From assembly GCF_019578655.1 (NCBI RefSeq), contig NC_063264.1:9775213-9839212 (forward strand): a stretch of DNA of 64,000 bases. Reading direction: 5' to 3'. The stretch comes from Ricinus communis. Lineage: Eukaryota > Streptophyta > Magnoliopsida > Malpighiales > Euphorbiaceae. The notes below the pieces were generated by a model, which saw only the letters and a list, made by a program, of their open reading frames with translations, was not told where the DNA came from and ran no database searches. Position numbers and translations under genes: made by a program. Below, one piece after another: positions 21,435 to 31,900 of this stretch (position 1 is its first letter; each line of letters opens with the position of its first letter).

Positions 21435-24400
21435 TTATCGTGCATCTGGTAGTGTGATAGTGAGGCCATTAGACGAATTAAAGTTTTTGATGCTCGATGA
21501 GGAATTCGCTTCGGTGCAATCCCTTTCTGTGAAGAATCCTGGTTGCTTAGGCTCAGGCAATGCACTTTCGCCACTCAACATATAAACAGCAGCTGACATG
21601 CTTGGCCTATCTTCCAGACTTTGCTGAACACAAAGTAGACCAACATGAACTGATCGTAGCACTTCAGATAGGTTGCATGAATTTATCATCGACCCATCAA
21701 TCATTTCAGTAGACCTTCCATCCTTATGTAGTTTCCATGCCTAAACAATTGTCATCACTGTTGTTATGACAGATTCATATATACTAAAGGCTAAAACAAT
21801 AAGGATATGATAATTACATGCCCAAGAAGGTTAAGCTGATGCTCTGGATGATAGAATCCTCTGTTTCTTTTTCCACTCACAATTTCTAGCACAATCACAC
21901 CAAAGCTGAACACATCCGATTTCATCGAGTAGAGACCATCAATTGCATACTCTGGGGACATGTAACCACTACAGAAACTCATGATCAGTAAAGTCTATGA
22001 GGACACAACACACACACACACACACACACAGAGAAATGGTAAGAGGTGCTTACTGTGTTCCCACCACCTTATCCGTACTGGCTTCAGTTTCATTTCCCCA
22101 GAAACATCTAGCAGGGCCAAAGTCTGAAATTTTTGGATTCATTTCATAATCCAATAAAATATTGCCTGCTTTTAGATCTCGGTGAATTATTCTAAGCCTG
22201 GAATCTTGGTGCAGGTAAAGGAGTCCACGTGCAATTCCATTGATAATGTGGTATCGCTTAGGCCAGTCTAGTAGCTTGCTCTTTGTTTGATCTGTCCAAC
22301 ATTTTTACCCTTCTAATAATCAGACATGCAAGTATATAGGAAAAGGGAGCGAGAATTTGTAATGCATGATTAACAATTTGATATGCACGTCTCCCAAAGT
22401 TAATGTACATTTTCTTGGGATCCTGCTTGTGATAAAATGAGATACAACCTTCTCCTGCAATCTATTGACACTTGTTCCCAATTTATCTAGCAACCAAAAC
22501 TTGCATGTAGGCCTTTAGTACAAAAAATGGGAGCTTTAGACTTTCTATGCCAAAATGGTAAAAGATAATCGAAAATGCAAGGTTTTGGGAAGATCCAAAC
22601 CAAAAATAAAGAAGTCCAAGCTTTTGTTAGGCATAAACTCATAGATCAGCAACTTCTCTTCTGATTGAATGCAGCATCCTAGAAGCCTCACCAGATTCCG
22701 GTGCTGAAGTTTGGCGATATGCAAGACTTCATTCATGAACTCATCCACTCCTTGGTTTGAATTCTTTGAGAGCCTCCTGACAGCTATTTCTTGTCCATCT
22801 TTCAAATTCCCCTGTTAGAGTAAACACACCATAAGACTTCTTTTGTTTATAAGATTTAGAGATCTGATTTAATGCTTGGTGCTACTCTACTTGCATCTTT
22901 TTAGCCTTTCAAGTTAGAAAACTTGCTAAACCATCCCCAGGTTTTGAATAAAAGAGGGTAAGTACTGTTGGTTAAAATTTTTTTGACAAGAGTTTCCAGA
23001 ATGCAATTGGGAATCTATTTCACTACTTCTATCAGATTCTTATCTTAAAAACAAGTCCAAAGCCGCCTTCTCCAAGTTTATTGGCGTCAGAGAAGTTACA
23101 GGTGGCGCAAGCAATGGTGCCAAAATCAAACAGAGGTAATTTCAGTTCTTCCTTCTCCCCCTTGTCGTTTGCACTTATTTCTAGAATTCCTATTGCTTTT
23201 CCTGATAAATTGAATAGGTATGAATTAAAATCTTTAAAAAGAAAAAGAAACAAGCTATCTCTGACTCTTTTTTCTCTAATTCGAATTATTTCCTTACACT
23301 ACAGTTTCCAGTGTAGTGTCAGTGTGATATTTACCAATTCCATTATCGTCTCTTACATTACTACGATTATATCTTACAGTAATTTAGAAATTAGAACTTG
23401 AGAGGATTGAATTTTATACCTTCTTTCTTCTGCTTCTTTCTCCAAACATACAAGATCACAGCTAGGCTCAAGGACATCATTCCTGCTGATAGCAAAGAGC
23501 TTAGAATGATTCTCATTTGTTTCTTGACATTGGATTTACTCTGAATCTTCGGATCATCATCATGAGCTACACCTAGCGCAGTAGAATCAGAATAACTGGT
23601 TTTAAGTAAGACATTAACAACAGGAAATCATTGCTTATGCATTCATTGTCCAAAAAATCAAAAGATAGCTGTCTAAGAACATAGTCTAGCTTTAGAAGTC
23701 GCCAGTATGCTTAGCAGATTAGTACATTATATTTCAAGGTGAAGGTCGAAGTATTCGTTGAATTACTTAGAACTAGGCTATCCCTGCTAAGTTATAAATG
23801 ATAAACTACTCGGCTACTGAATTAGTAACATTTTGACTAAGATTTTAGAACCTTAAAATCAGGAACTAGGTTTAAAGGGCTGAGGATAACTTCATACCTA
23901 ATTGTGATGCAGACATCCTTATATATATATCTTGGCCATCTCCATCCAACTCTGTAGTGTCTATCACATCACTGAACCAGAGCAGGCACCCACTTTCTCC
24001 TTCTCTAATGTCCAAATTGGCATAAACTGTACAGGAGCAGTTCTTCACGCACATGTTCTTGCAGTCCTCGAGATTCATACTCCTGTTAAACCAGGATTTT
24101 CGCGTTTCTGGCAACTTAAAAGCTAAGTACTTTTGAAACCCATCACTGGAGCAATTCAGTGGAGTCTTTCTTACACAACCACCTGACCAATCTGCTTGAT
24201 CCCACTCTTTAGGAAATTTTGGTACAAATCCGTTCAAGCAACTACAATATGGATTGCTCTTAATATTGCAGCTAGCAAACGCACCACAAAGTGCATATTG
24301 GTCACAGTCATCAGTTTGTATAGTAAAATAAAGCCGCCACTTACGTTCTCTCTCAGCCCATATAAAACGTTGGAGAATGCCATTCTCATTTATTACCATT

Positions 24401-25167
24401 CTCGACAGAACTGAGCTATTAAGAAGCTGAAAATCATAATAAATTTCTGTCTCGTTAATTACAAATTCATACTTGAAAATAGGATTTACGTTTAGTTGAG
24501 ATGTCCCGCTGTAGCTCCGGCCGTTCCATGGTCCAGCCCGAAACCGCTCGATAGAATTCTCTCTCAGAATCATCTCAGGATAACCAGCAGGATCCAATCC
24601 ATATGTGAAATTACCTCGCGAAGGATCAGATGGTGTCTTCCATGATGATATGTATCTATCCAAGCCTGTTGCTATATTTCTGCCAAGCTTCATTCCAGGT
24701 AGGAGCGTGTTACATGGATAATCAAAACTCTGCCACAAGAAATTTTCTGGGTTATCATCACCCTCATCTTTCACAATAAGATTACCTGAATCTAAAAGCT
24801 GGGCAACAGGATTCCTAGCAGCCATTGTGACATTGGAAGACCAAATCTTGCTCCCATTATGATTGAGAAGTGCTAGAATCCTATGATCAGTAATTTTTAG
24901 AACGCCTGAAGAATCGATGAGCGGGGTTTCTCTGTTGGCAACCCAAACTACGGTCATGACAGATACTTTGTTGTACCATATCCCTAAGTATCGAGTTCTA
25001 GAGTTTCCTGGGCTGAAAAATCCAAGTTTGAAGCTTTCACCAGCTGAAACTAGGGTCTCGCCGTCTGTGACAGATTGAGTTATATTTATGGTGTCGGCTG
25101 CAGTGGATGTTGTTATACTAAGCAACAGATAAGAGCAAAATATAACAAGTATGGAGGTGTCATCCAT
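21435..25167 (-). pseudogene. G-type lectin S-receptor-like serine/threonine kinase, seven exons, splice and catalytic lesions
   Basis: Exons by GT/AG sites and family sizes: 25167-23898, 23572-23420, 23201-23044, 22811-22601 (211 nt), 22291-22054 (238 nt), 21968-21818 (151 nt), 21740-21435. They would code for 828 aa. Order: signal peptide (1-~24), bulb-lectin domain ('WVANRETPLIDSSGVLKI', 'LLDSGNLIV', 'LWQSFDYPCNTLLPG'), S-locus glycoprotein domain ('RAGPWNGRSYSG'), Cys-rich EGF-like and PAN domains, one membrane span (445-467), cytoplasmic kinase with G-loop 518-525, HRDLK 634-638, DFG 654-656 and 'SPEYAIDG'. These plasma-membrane receptors act in defence or self-recognition. Two lesions: intron 3 starts AT instead of GT (23043-23042), with a stop four codons on if unspliced, and the invariant subdomain II Lys is Arg539 ('IAVRRLS'). 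Upstream ectodomain coding is intact. Whether the locus is dead or makes a truncated receptor is open. Confidence 0.85.
22008..22030. repeat. (CA)n microsatellite in kinase intron 5
   Basis: Uninterrupted CA repeat just inside the intron between exons 5 and 6 of the S-receptor-like kinase gene. Confidence 0.9.
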
Positions 25168-25878
25168 TGATATACTAAGCAGGGGAACTTAGCTATACCA
25201 ATGGTCAATACACGAAGCTCTAAGACTTAATTCAAGGATTTCAATTAACAACCTGACAGCTACAGCTTTCAATTTTGGTACCTGAGAGCAACACATCTGA
25301 ATTCAGAATTTTCTTTAACAGCACGCAATTACAAGGGTTTTCGTGTTGTTTTTTTACTCGATTCTTGATTTTATCTATGCCAAGAGGAAAACTCAGCCGT
25401 GTAGTATGCGGTGGACTTTATGACATGTAGCATGTGTAGTAAGAAATCATTGAAAAAGAGCCCGTTGACTATAATTTTTTGGTCCTTATTGATCGATGGA
25501 TCTTTTTTCTGTCTGCTTTTCTCTTATAAAGAACAGTTTCCGGGTATTTTCTTTTCTATAATCTAATGAACAGAAAAAGAAAGAAAGAAAGAAAGAACAG
25601 TACTGTTGATGTGAATGGGTAGGGTGGGAATAGCCTGAAATTGCTCACAGACCAAATTGAATTGGACATATGCACCAATAGGAACAAATTCCGTAGTGTT
25701 TTTGTCTAGACCCACATTCTGTGTTCCGCGTTAACACTTCTGATCAATCAATTTCTAGTATTTATAATGTGTACTTGGATCATATTCAACCAAATGGCTT
25801 TCCATTTCCTGGAAATTATGCTTCATTAATTTTGTCCATTAATTGCCAAATTATGTCGCTTTGTCAAATTAAGAGTTC

Positions 25879-25921
<43 letters not shown>

Positions 25922-28083
25922 GATAACCAAATTTACATTATTAATATTTTCTAATAGTAAAATATTTTCTTGTCATGATTTATAATCACATATCTCTTTT
26001 TATTTAAAATATCACATATTAAAAATTGTAGAACGGTCTGCCATTATACTACAACAAAAAAGAATAATATGGTGTTATTTGTGGCATAGGAGTGTTGGTA
26101 AATGAAATCTGAAGCTAATGCAGAGTATTTTTGGTCCTGGAAATTCTAAACCAGAAGACTTAGACCAACAAAGGTACATACAACCCCACATCTGTATTTC
26201 ATTGTTTATGTGTTTTACATTTATTTTTTAAAGTTAAGCAAGGCAAGAAAGCAAAAACGATATACGCCTCACAAGAAACTCTGTGGCATATGCATTATTA
26301 ATGTTTTTCACTTTTGTATGTGCCTTCTTATGCCAGAAAAAGGACGAGGGAAGCCAGCACAATTTGGAAGTTCTCCTTGAGATTGGACCAGTGGATGAAG
26401 ACACTGATAGCCAGAGGATTTAGTTGTTAAATCAAGTTGCCCAGCAAAGTAGGCTTCTTTTGCACATTTTTGTTAGTTCTAATATTTTTCCTATCATCTT
26501 CCTTTTCCTGTAAACTTGTGAAGTTGAAACTCTATTTTTCAAAAAGTATTAGTTTTAGGATAATATTGGAACAACTCATATAAGCCTGCCATTTAATTCT
26601 TAAGAGAATCTATTGCAAAGCATTTGAATAAGAATTTTTTTATTTAGATTTAATATATATATCGTAATAAGTAAGAGTGATAAATATTATGAGCCTTTTA
26701 AATTTTAGCAGTGGATGATTGATATATTCTCTATTATTTAAAATTAATAGATACTTGTTTATTTTAAAATAATAATAAATATATATAAAGTCTAAGTAAG
26801 AATTACCCGCTTGATTATTTTACATCGTGGTGCATGATGAATTTTAAGTCAAAGATATCACCAAAGTTCAAAATGCATGGGACACGTTTTGAATGCACTA
26901 TGTCTATCAGATATTGATTGGTTGTATTGTGTGTGTATGCAACTCAATAATCATACTTAGCAAGTCAAAATTTCACTCTTGGAAGAAAATCATTTTCAGT
27001 CCTTATCGATCGATGGATTTTATTTTTTTTCTGTATGTTTTTCTCTTACAAGGGACAATTTCAGGGTATTCCTTTTTTCTTTACATTATATATGGCAATG
27101 AAAAATGGAGGAGAAAGAAAGGTAATTTAAAGGGAAGAGAAGGAAGTCGAAGAAAATAATTGAGAAAATTATTATTCTATTATGTAAAAATAATCATTAA
27201 AGAAAAGGGAAAAAAATATGTAAAATTTATTTAGATGAATAGGACGGAAAGAAAATAATAATTATTAAAAGATATAACAATTCTTAAATTAATATATAAG
27301 TCTCAAATTAAATATATTATTACATGATAAAATACATACAAATTTTATAAATTTTAATTAATTATAATATTTAATTTTAAATAATTTTATAATGAAATGC
27401 ATATAATTTTTTTACCTTGACAAAAACATGAAATAATTAATTATAAAAAATATCATTAAATAATAGCTATAAAATATATAATTTTTACGTAAAAGAAAAA
27501 AAAAAAAGAGACATACCTTATATGAAGCAGCAGTCCTTTTTATTGTAACAAAATAAAAAAATATGAAAATCTAATGAAAGATAATTTAAAATTTATATAA
27601 AATATGATAATTTTTATATTATTATTAGAAACAAACGATAAAAAAGATTTTATGTATATATATTAATTCTTTTTTGTAAGTTAAAATTTTTTTATACTCC
27701 AAATTAGAGTACATAAGGATACCTTATTCTCCATCAATTCTCTTCCTTTGGAATTGGGTCTCATCCATGCATAATGTTAGTCTTATGAACAGGAGAAGAA
27801 GAAAAAAAGCAAAGAAAGAAAGAAGTACTGTTGATTTTTTCACCGACCAAATTGAATTGGACATTTGTACCAATAGGACCAAACTCCGCAGTGTTTTTTT
27901 TTTTTTCTCTAGACCCACACTGTGTTCCACGTCAACAGTTGTGATCAATCAATTTCTAGTATTTATTTATGGGGTGTACTTGGATCATATTCTGCCACAT
28001 ACCTTAGAATTTCATGGAAATTCTGCTTCATTAATTTGGTCCAGTGACTGCCAAATTATATCACTTTACGACATAGTATTTTG
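25168..28083. other. upstream region of the receptor-kinase gene and a degenerate second copy of it
   Basis: 25476-25590 resembles 26994-27100 (both contain 'atcgatggat' and 'tctgt…tttctctta'). 25590-25870 resembles 27815-28080 (both contain 'ccaaattgaattggacat', 'gatcaatcaatttctagta' and 'gtacttggatcatattc'). So the kinase upstream region exists twice in the same orientation, the second copy split by ~700 bp of AT-rich insert. A (TAA)n microsatellite lies at 25880-25921. Short coding-like pieces at about 26127-26173 and 26338-26424 are unassigned. Confidence 0.65.
25880..25921. repeat. (TAA)n microsatellite
   Basis: Fourteen uninterrupted TAA units. Confidence 0.95.
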
Positions 28084-28143
28084 CCCTGCATCCAGCAGTT
28101 TGATAGTGAGACCATTAGCTGAACATAAGTTTTGGATGCTTCA
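28084..28143 (-). pseudogene. remnant of the last exon of a second S-receptor-like kinase
   Basis: About 60 bp match the end of exon 7 of the 21435-25167 gene. Plus strand 'tttgatagtgagaccatt' corresponds to 'tgtgatagtgaggccatt' at 21449-21466, and both continue with a 'gatgct' block. The rest of the exon is absent. With the duplicated upstream region just to the left, this points to an old tandem array of such kinases that has mostly been deleted. Confidence 0.6.
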
Positions 28144-29122
28144 GTTTTGCTTTTAATTTATTGGGCTAAGATTAATTTGCAGAATCAAACATGAAAGTGT
28201 CCAATTTATTTGATTTAAGCAAGTGGATTCATTTTTCTCCTTTTTCTTTTAAGCTGTAGATTCATCAAATCAGATTTTCTACTTTGTGCTTTGTGCTCAA
28301 CTTCAATCTAAATTCAAGTTTTGTTGTACCATTTCCCTTTTAGCAATACTGATCAGGATTAGTTATAGATTGGATCATGCACATTACCTGACATTCATAA
28401 GCATAGAGATAGCTCAACTTGAAAATTAAAACATCATAAGCAATGGAAAATTATTCATCTCTGTATACAAACTTCTAACTAGGATTGATGAAAGCTGTTG
28501 AATGAGTTATGCTTGCTCTATAATCTTCACACATGTCCCTACATTAGCTTCAGATGCACTAACCTTCTCAACCTTCATTCTGTCCTTTTACATCAATCTT
28601 CATCTTCAGGTGGAAATAGAGATGGATCTATTGTCAGGTCCTGAAAATCTCATCACTCATCCAATTCAGTTCAAAATTCAAAGGGTTCTTTTCTTCTATC
28701 TCAGGTATCACAACCTTTCTGGGTCTGTGTATGGAAACCTCGTCTATCCCAGTTGAAGATGGTGCTTCAGCAGCTTTTCTTCTGAGAAAATCTCAGTCAT
28801 CATCAATACAACCAGTATTCAAACCTTTGACTGACTATGCAAGTAAAAGTGAAGAACAGGAATTGTATGATTGCTTGTAAGTTTATTCTACCGATTTGAA
28901 ATCTTCGCCTGTGAAATTGTCCCTTGTATTCTAAACGAGGGCCAAGAGTGCAAGCGACAAGTATAGCTGATGCAGCTATAACTGAAGGCTTGAATTGTTA
29001 TATTCACCATTTCAGGAAATTGAAATAAAATTGACTCTATATATAGCAAAATAAAATTGACTAATTTTTTGGAAGTTAATACAACAAAAAGAAAGAAAAG
29101 AAAAGAGTAAATATCATGATCC
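28144..29122. other. intergenic DNA, with one unassigned coding-like piece
   Basis: Mostly unremarkable spacer. Plus-strand 28731-28880 holds a short frame described separately. The part near 29122 should include the 3' UTR of the minus-strand F-box gene. Confidence 0.5.
28731..28880 (+). pseudogene. possible exon or gene fragment, family not recognised (49 codons)
   Basis: A 49-codon frame from ATG 28731, including 'IPVEDGASAAFLLRKSQ' and 'FKPLTDYASKSEEQELY', has a codon and residue mix like real coding sequence. It is preceded by an acceptor-like 'tctatctcag' (28694) and ends at a donor-like 'ttgtaagt', so it may be one internal exon of a lost gene. I do not recognise the family, and nothing flanking continues it. 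Confidence 0.25.
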
Positions 29123-30178
29123 TCATCCCACTTGATCAATGGGATTCAATGGAACTAAACTTTCATTGTAAGTAATAATTTCATAGTACAATGAATCATA
29201 CAAAATAGCTTTCTCAAGACTGTACTTCATTAATTTTCCTCCAGATGAGATAGCTGCTGCTCCACCATTCTCACTTAAGGAGCGAAGTGGTCCAAATGTT
29301 ACATCTCTTGTTTCAGTCGTCAATTTAGTGTAAGAGGCCTTCACACCATACTCCTTCATTATCCAGATTTCAACTCTCCATTCCCTCGGGAGAAGATAGA
29401 ACAGACAAATCTTTCCGTCAGAGGCAGCTATATCATCTAATCGACTGTTTGTATCTGGTTGCGGCAGCTCTGCAATTTCCTCCATTGCCAAATTAAAGGC
29501 CAAAACAATGTCCCCATGAGTTTCAGAATGACTTGTCCAGTGAAGAGCCCCATTGCACAGGATCCCTTTTCCAGACTGGATACGGCTACACTTAACATCC
29601 TGAATCTCTTTCCTTCTCCAGGAATTTGTTTTCAGAGTGAAAATCATAATATATCTAGTTCTTTTAAGCTCACATGTGCTACGGTCTATTACTACCACCT
29701 TGTAATCATCAATGGAGTTATCATAACCAAAACCAACATTATTAAACATGATAGAAATATCGGATGTTGTAGGCAGCGCCTTGAAATCATTTGTTGTTGG
29801 GTTCCATAAATAAAGATCTCTACGATTGCATAGACCATAGAAATTAAGCCGTTCATGTATATCTAAACATATCAGACCATTGCATGAACCATGAACGTAG
29901 AAATCATGATAATATTCCAAATCTCCATCCCAAGGATGATCGAGATTCTGTATTATATGATTGCCACTGCTGTTTCCCCAAAGCACTTCACATGTTATGG
30001 ATTGAAATTTAGAAGCAGAAGTAACCAATAACAATCTACCTGGTCCGGAGTGCAGTTTGACAAATTCTGAGTCGGTGATTATGGAGTGCAATGATTTACT
30101 GACACTTTTGAATCTCATCAAGGACTTGACGGGTAGCTTTGCAAGTATCTCCACGACCAGTTCTACAGGAATTGACAT
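29123..30178 (-). CDS. F-box protein with F-box-associated domain
   Basis: Single-exon gene, 351 aa from the ATG at 30178. A frame to an earlier ATG at 30259 exists, but the added 27 residues are mostly Lys encoded by a simple TTC/T run. The broken paralogue at 44745 begins at the same 'MSIPVEL', so 30178 is preferred. The F-box spans residues ~1-45 ('ILAKLPVKSLMRFKSVSKS'), the part that docks to the SKP1 adaptor of SCF ubiquitin ligases. The rest is an F-box-associated domain with 'VHGSCNGLICL', 'LYLWNPTTNDFKALP', 'VGFGYDNSIDDYKVV' and 'NGALHW', which would bind an unknown substrate. The layout is that of the large CPR1-like F-box group of plants. The frame is intact with no odd residues. 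Confidence 0.88.
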   Translation of the reverse strand: MSIPVELVVEILAKLPVKSLMRFKSVSKSLHSIITDSEFVKLHSGPGRLLLVTSASKFQSITCEVLWGNSSGNHIIQNLDHPWDGDLEYYHDFYVHGSCNGLICLDIHERLNFYGLCNRRDLYLWNPTTNDFKALPTTSDISIMFNNVGFGYDNSIDDYKVVVIDRSTCELKRTRYIMIFTLKTNSWRRKEIQDVKCSRIQSGKGILCNGALHWTSHSETHGDIVLAFNLAMEEIAELPQPDTNSRLDDIAASDGKICLFYLLPREWRVEIWIMKEYGVKASYTKLTTETRDVTFGPLRSLSENGGAAAISSGGKLMKYSLEKAILYDSLYYEIITYNESLVPLNPIDQVG

Positions 30179-30194
30179 GTCTAGAAAGAAAGAT

Positions 30195-30235
30195 AAGATC
30201 TTCTTCTTCTTCTCTTTTTTTTTTTTTTTTTTTCC
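30195..30235. repeat. pyrimidine-rich (TTC/T)n run in the F-box leader
   Basis: A simple C/T-rich run directly upstream of the chosen F-box start. It encodes the Lys-rich extension of the longer, rejected frame. Confidence 0.8.
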
Positions 30236-30259
30236 TTCTTTGACAAAGAAATAATCCAA

Positions 30260-31539
30260 AACTCAACTGCTGCTATTTGTAGTTGAATTTGTAGAGTTTA
30301 TGAGGAACTCAAATTCCAGTTTTATTAGGACTCTACTAACAAGCGATAAGCCAAAATTAGGAATTAGACTTTCTTTATGATTCATCCTGTTACCTTAAAT
30401 TTCATTCGCAGTCCCTACATTTAGGTGTATTTCCCGTTATAGTACTTAATTTTCAATTTGTGTCATAAAATTGTTCACATGCTTCGTATCATCAATAAAG
30501 TAAAAGGATTAAAGATAACAGGGTGAGGTGATTAATTTATCTAAATAATTTAAAGCAGGACAAAGGCTGCAATATCCCTTTGAACTTATTGTTTGGGGCA
30601 AATAAGTTTAATTTTAACCATTTTGATAATTAGATAAGAAAATCCATTTACAAATCATATCAATTCAGATTTTGAAAAAACTATGATAATGTTTATTATA
30701 CTTTTATTTAAATTAATAAAATAAAATAAAATCCAAATAGATATTAATATATAAAATGAAAATTAAACTCTTTAATTTTTTTTATTTTAAAAATCTTTTT
30801 CAACTTTATTTAAAAAATCAGAATTAGTAATTGTTGCCACTATTCTATTATCACCGTCGATTTTGCTAAACCACTTTCACTAATTTTAGCTAAAATTTAG
30901 ATTTTTTGGCCCTTAAATAGAAAATATGAGTTTATTTATTAAAAAAAATAAAGTTTGACTTATTTGGCCCCAAGGATTAATTGATCTTTTTCCCATTTAA
31001 AAAATATATTAAAGCATTTATCTTGATATTAAAGAAAAAGGTACCCATTTTTTTTTCTTTTCTCAGTGGATTACTTATTCTCCTTTCCCGGGCATAATTT
31101 TTGTTCAATTATTTATAAATCTAAAATTTATGTATTTTGATTAAAATAAAAATTAATTTAAAATTATATATAATCAAATTTATGGAACTAATTTCTAATA
31201 GAATAGGTAGAATTTTTAAATAAATTCCATATTAGCAAGTAAATATATTTTATAAAATAAAATATCTCTTTCAATTCTATTATTTTTATTTTAATAAATT
31301 TCATCAAACAAAATTTCACGGCCAAGAAACTAATTTGTTGAAATTATGAAGAAGTATCTTTTGTTGTCACGGCTAGGTGGATTATTACCTTTAGGAGCTA
31401 AATCAAAGATCTTTGTGCTCTTGTGAGTGGTTGATAAACTACAAGTACAGTTTTCTTTAGAAAGTCCTACAATTTAGCTATGAGGCTTAATAAACAAAGA
31501 AAACGGTGGATACTTCCATTGGTTGGGTAGAAGGTGACG
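30260..31539. other. AT-rich intergenic DNA
   Basis: Promoter side of the F-box gene, then AT-rich spacer without recognisable genes. Confidence 0.6.
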
Positions 31540-31743
31540 ACCCTAATGAATCGACTATGAAGAGGAGGGGATTTAGTGTTGAAAAAGATTCTCCCTATTC
31601 ATAACGACCATCGTGGAAAGTGGACCTCGAGTTATGATTATAATGGTCCGCACATCATCAGAAGAGCCTTTTCAGGGGGTGCCTTTCTTTTTACCAACAT
31701 GGATAGAGTTGAACTATCAAACCTCGTGAACTCAGATCTATGA
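31540..31743 (+). pseudogene. Ty3/gypsy polyprotein C-terminus relic
   Basis: Plus-strand reading '…KKILPIHNDHRGKW' followed by 'YNGPHIIRRAFSGGAFLFT' and a stop at 31741-31743 resembles the end of gypsy pol proteins after the integrase. No upstream integrase core is readable here. Confidence 0.7.
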
Positions 31744-31900
31744 GAAAGAATTATGCCTGAAATCCATGTATCTCAATCAATTGAATTAATGAAAATGACT
31801 TTATTCCTTTTTGCAACCCATTTATTATTCAGAACAACTGGGTTCTGCTCCTTTCCATTATAGTTAGTTAGTTCCACACTTATATTAGAAAAAATTCCAA

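Noticed and set aside
23032..23043. U12-type AT-AC intron as explanation of the AT donor
   Set aside because: The intron ends in AG, lacks an obvious U12 donor consensus, and relatives use GT-AG at this position. A mutated GT is simpler.
25900..25920. CRISPR-like or regulatory repeat
   Set aside because: It is a plain TAA microsatellite; no spacers or flanking repeat structure.
30179..30259. Longer N-terminus of the F-box protein
   Set aside because: The added residues come from a C/T simple repeat (poly-Lys). The paralogue starts at the internal Met.
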